Source: Patescibacteria group bacterium (lineage in GTDB: Bacteria > Patescibacteriota > Gracilibacteria > JAHISY01). From it: a stretch of DNA of 8,209 nt. Below the pieces are notes generated by a model. That model searched no databases, was not told the DNA's origin, and was given only the letters and a program-made list of their open reading frames with translations. Of this stretch, positions 6,501-8,209 are shown one piece after another (positions within the stretch are counted from its first letter, which is position 1; each line of letters begins with the position of its first letter). The translations under genes were made by a program, and so were the position numbers. The stretch spans positions 1 through 8,209 of the forward strand of contig JAHISY010000090.1 in the NCBI GenBank assembly GCA_018817365.1, given 5' to 3'.

Positions 6501-7239
6501 ATTAGGCTGTAAATTCGCGACCCCCGTTCTTGACGGGATTCACACCGACAAAATTACTGAACTGATGAAAGAGGCCGGGTTGCCCGAGGATGGGAAAGTT
6601 CAGCTTTTCGACGGATTGACCGGAGAGCCTTTCAATCGCAAAACGGTAGTGGGGATGACTTACATGCTGAAATTAAACCATCTCGCGGAAGACAAAATCC
6701 ACGCTCGTTCAGTCGGACCATACTCGCTCGTCACGCAACAACCGCTTGGCGGCAAGGCGCAGCACGGCGGACAAAGATTTGGAGAAATGGAAGTGTGGGC
6801 GCTCGAAGCTTATGGCGCTGCGAATGTTTTGCAAGAAATCCTCACAATCAAATCTGATGATGTTTACGGTCGTTCGAAGGCATACGAGGCAATCGTAAAA
6901 GGCGAGGAGATTCGTCGTCCCCGCACGCCGGAATCTTTCAACGTGCTCGTGAAGGAATTGCAGGCTCTCTGTTTGAATGTTGACTTGATTGATCTAAATC
7001 CCATTTCCGAGCTTGAAGAAAATGAACTGCTTACCACCGATGAAGAGGAGGGACTTTCAGTCGTGATTTCGAAAGTCGAGGCGGATGCGGGAGAGGTATT
7101 GCCGAAGAGCGAGCAGATTAGCGAGATGCAGGATTTTGACAGCGAGGCAACTCTCGAATCTTCTGCCGACGCGGTGGGGGAGGGCGCGATTCGTGAAATG
7201 AAAGAAGGTTTGCAAGAATTGGAAGAAGGGAACGCTTAA
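3544..7239 (+). CDS. rpoB: DNA-directed RNA polymerase subunit beta
   Basis: Encodes the beta subunit of RNA polymerase, which with beta' forms the active-site cleft. The ATG at 3544 (1231 residues, MAKKSSSK...) is preferred over the GTG at 3490, whose 18 extra codons lie in a leader hairpin. Neither has a Shine-Dalgarno sequence. The conserved core starts near residue 63 (LPNLMETQLKSY), after a Lys/Arg-rich tail. The rifampicin region is at 420-450 (FFASSQLSQFMDQ...HKRRLSAMGPGG). D431, H441 and S446 match E. coli D516, H526 and S531, so the sensitive residues are kept. Active-site signatures are NFED (E776, D777) and GDKMAGRHGNKG (K928, K936, matching E. coli K1065 and K1073). GGKAQHGGQRFGEMEVWALEAYGAA near the C-terminus contacts beta'. 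Residues 1150-1231 are an acidic tail (25 Asp/Glu, 4 Lys/Arg) absent from E. coli. Followed by rpoC after 71 bp. Identification is certain; the start is likely. Confidence 0.97.
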   Translation: MAKKSSSKSSPQAKKASPQKKSILKSTVKAKLYKIPTVLPNAQTARARNPRKFFTSKKCAVPLPNLMETQLKSYNWFLGEGLHELFDEITPVVDASKKKLELHILKHSIEAPKLTPAEAKEKSGTYEGTLKIQVRLVNKVTGEIKEQEVFFGGIPLMTDKATFIVNGIERVVVSQLVRSPGVFFSPNSLAPGYHAAKIIPKRGAWLELETDKRGIIAVKIDRKRKIPITALIRAFTGWDDEKILKTFADVDSASGKLPFIATTLEKDPAETVDEAAQLIYQKIRPGDLATPDNAKALIEQLFFDYRRYDMGPVGRYKLNKRFGLKTRTDKEHRVFQIDDLVLIIKHLINLNNGIGKLDDIDHLSNRRVRAVGELVQNKFRVGLLRVDRIVRDRMTVMDLESAAPQQLINARPITAALREFFASSQLSQFMDQTNPLAELAHKRRLSAMGPGGLSRERAGFDVRDVHTSHYGRICPIATPEGPNIGLVVHLAAYARINEFGFIETPYYKVAQDAPLNVEELLKRLAKQDIKDGNSILTREGEPITREGAKQLIAIAKKEGLDRAPVRAYTIADYEYFDADEEEKLKVAQANSILDKNGNFMHTRISAREGSNPILAHVSDITNIDVAPQQIFSITTALIPFLEHNDNTRASMGSNMQRQAVNLLKPQTPLVGTGAEAIVAQNSDQVTIAEDDGEITSVDASQVTVVYKTGKKRIYPVVNYQRSNQGTCIMQRPVVDLKQKIRKGDILIEGAATDEGELSLGQNLLVAYMSWGGYNFEDAVIISEKVARMGRYDSVHIEDYVVDVRETKLGMEEVTRDIPNVSEERLKNLDVEGIIQVGSYASEGDILIGKITPKGETELTAEERLLRAIFGEKARDMKDTSLRMPGGTGGKVIDVKTFTRDDGVDLPIGVVRQIHVHVAQRRQLQVGDKMAGRHGNKGVISVIVPEENMPFLPDGTPVDIILNPLGVTSRMNIGQILETHLGWAALKLGCKFATPVLDGIHTDKITELMKEAGLPEDGKVQLFDGLTGEPFNRKTVVGMTYMLKLNHLAEDKIHARSVGPYSLVTQQPLGGKAQHGGQRFGEMEVWALEAYGAANVLQEILTIKSDDVYGRSKAYEAIVKGEEIRRPRTPESFNVLVKELQALCLNVDLIDLNPISELEENELLTTDEEEGLSVVISKVEADAGEVLPKSEQISEMQDFDSEATLESSADAVGEGAIREMKEGLQELEEGNA

Positions 7240-8209
<970 letters not shown>

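Overview
The window looks like a piece of a bacterial chromosome, probably from the candidate phyla radiation (Patescibacteria). That placement rests on the style of the RNA polymerase subunits: a lysine-rich N-terminal tail and an acidic C-terminal tail on RpoB, a helical insertion early in RpoC, and no Shine-Dalgarno sequence before either start. It is a judgement from sequence recall, not a computed phylogeny. Both complete stops are TAA. No TGA is read in frame in any of the three genes, which argues against the TGA=Gly code of Gracilibacteria/SR1.

Layout: (1) 1-2919 (+) is the 3' part of a large, probably surface-exposed or secreted protein. It has two diverged copies of a domain of about 320 residues that resembles DUF4185/glycosidase-like beta-propellers. 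A Ser/Gly linker carrying five consecutive cysteines joins them, and a separate C-terminal domain with repeated G-x-x-W blade motifs follows. (2) 2920-3543 is about 620 bp without a recognisable gene. It holds several inverted repeats, a good sigma70-type promoter (TTTACA-N17-TAAAAT) with a perfect dyad filling its spacer, and a long RNA hairpin followed by six T that runs right up to the rpoB start codon. (3) 3544-7239 (+) is rpoB, complete. (4) 7240-7310 is an AT-rich gap with no G in its last 32 bases. (5) 7311-8209 (+) is the start of rpoC, cut by the window end.

rpoB and rpoC encode the two catalytic subunits of RNA polymerase and very probably form one operon driven by the promoter near 3425-3453. 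The usual upstream partners rplJ/rplL (and rplK/rplA) are absent: the gene before rpoB is the unrelated surface protein. Control of rpoBC must therefore differ from the classical L10/L12-linked scheme. The dyad in the promoter and the hairpin-plus-U-run in the leader are the best candidates for that control, and are the most interesting part of the window.
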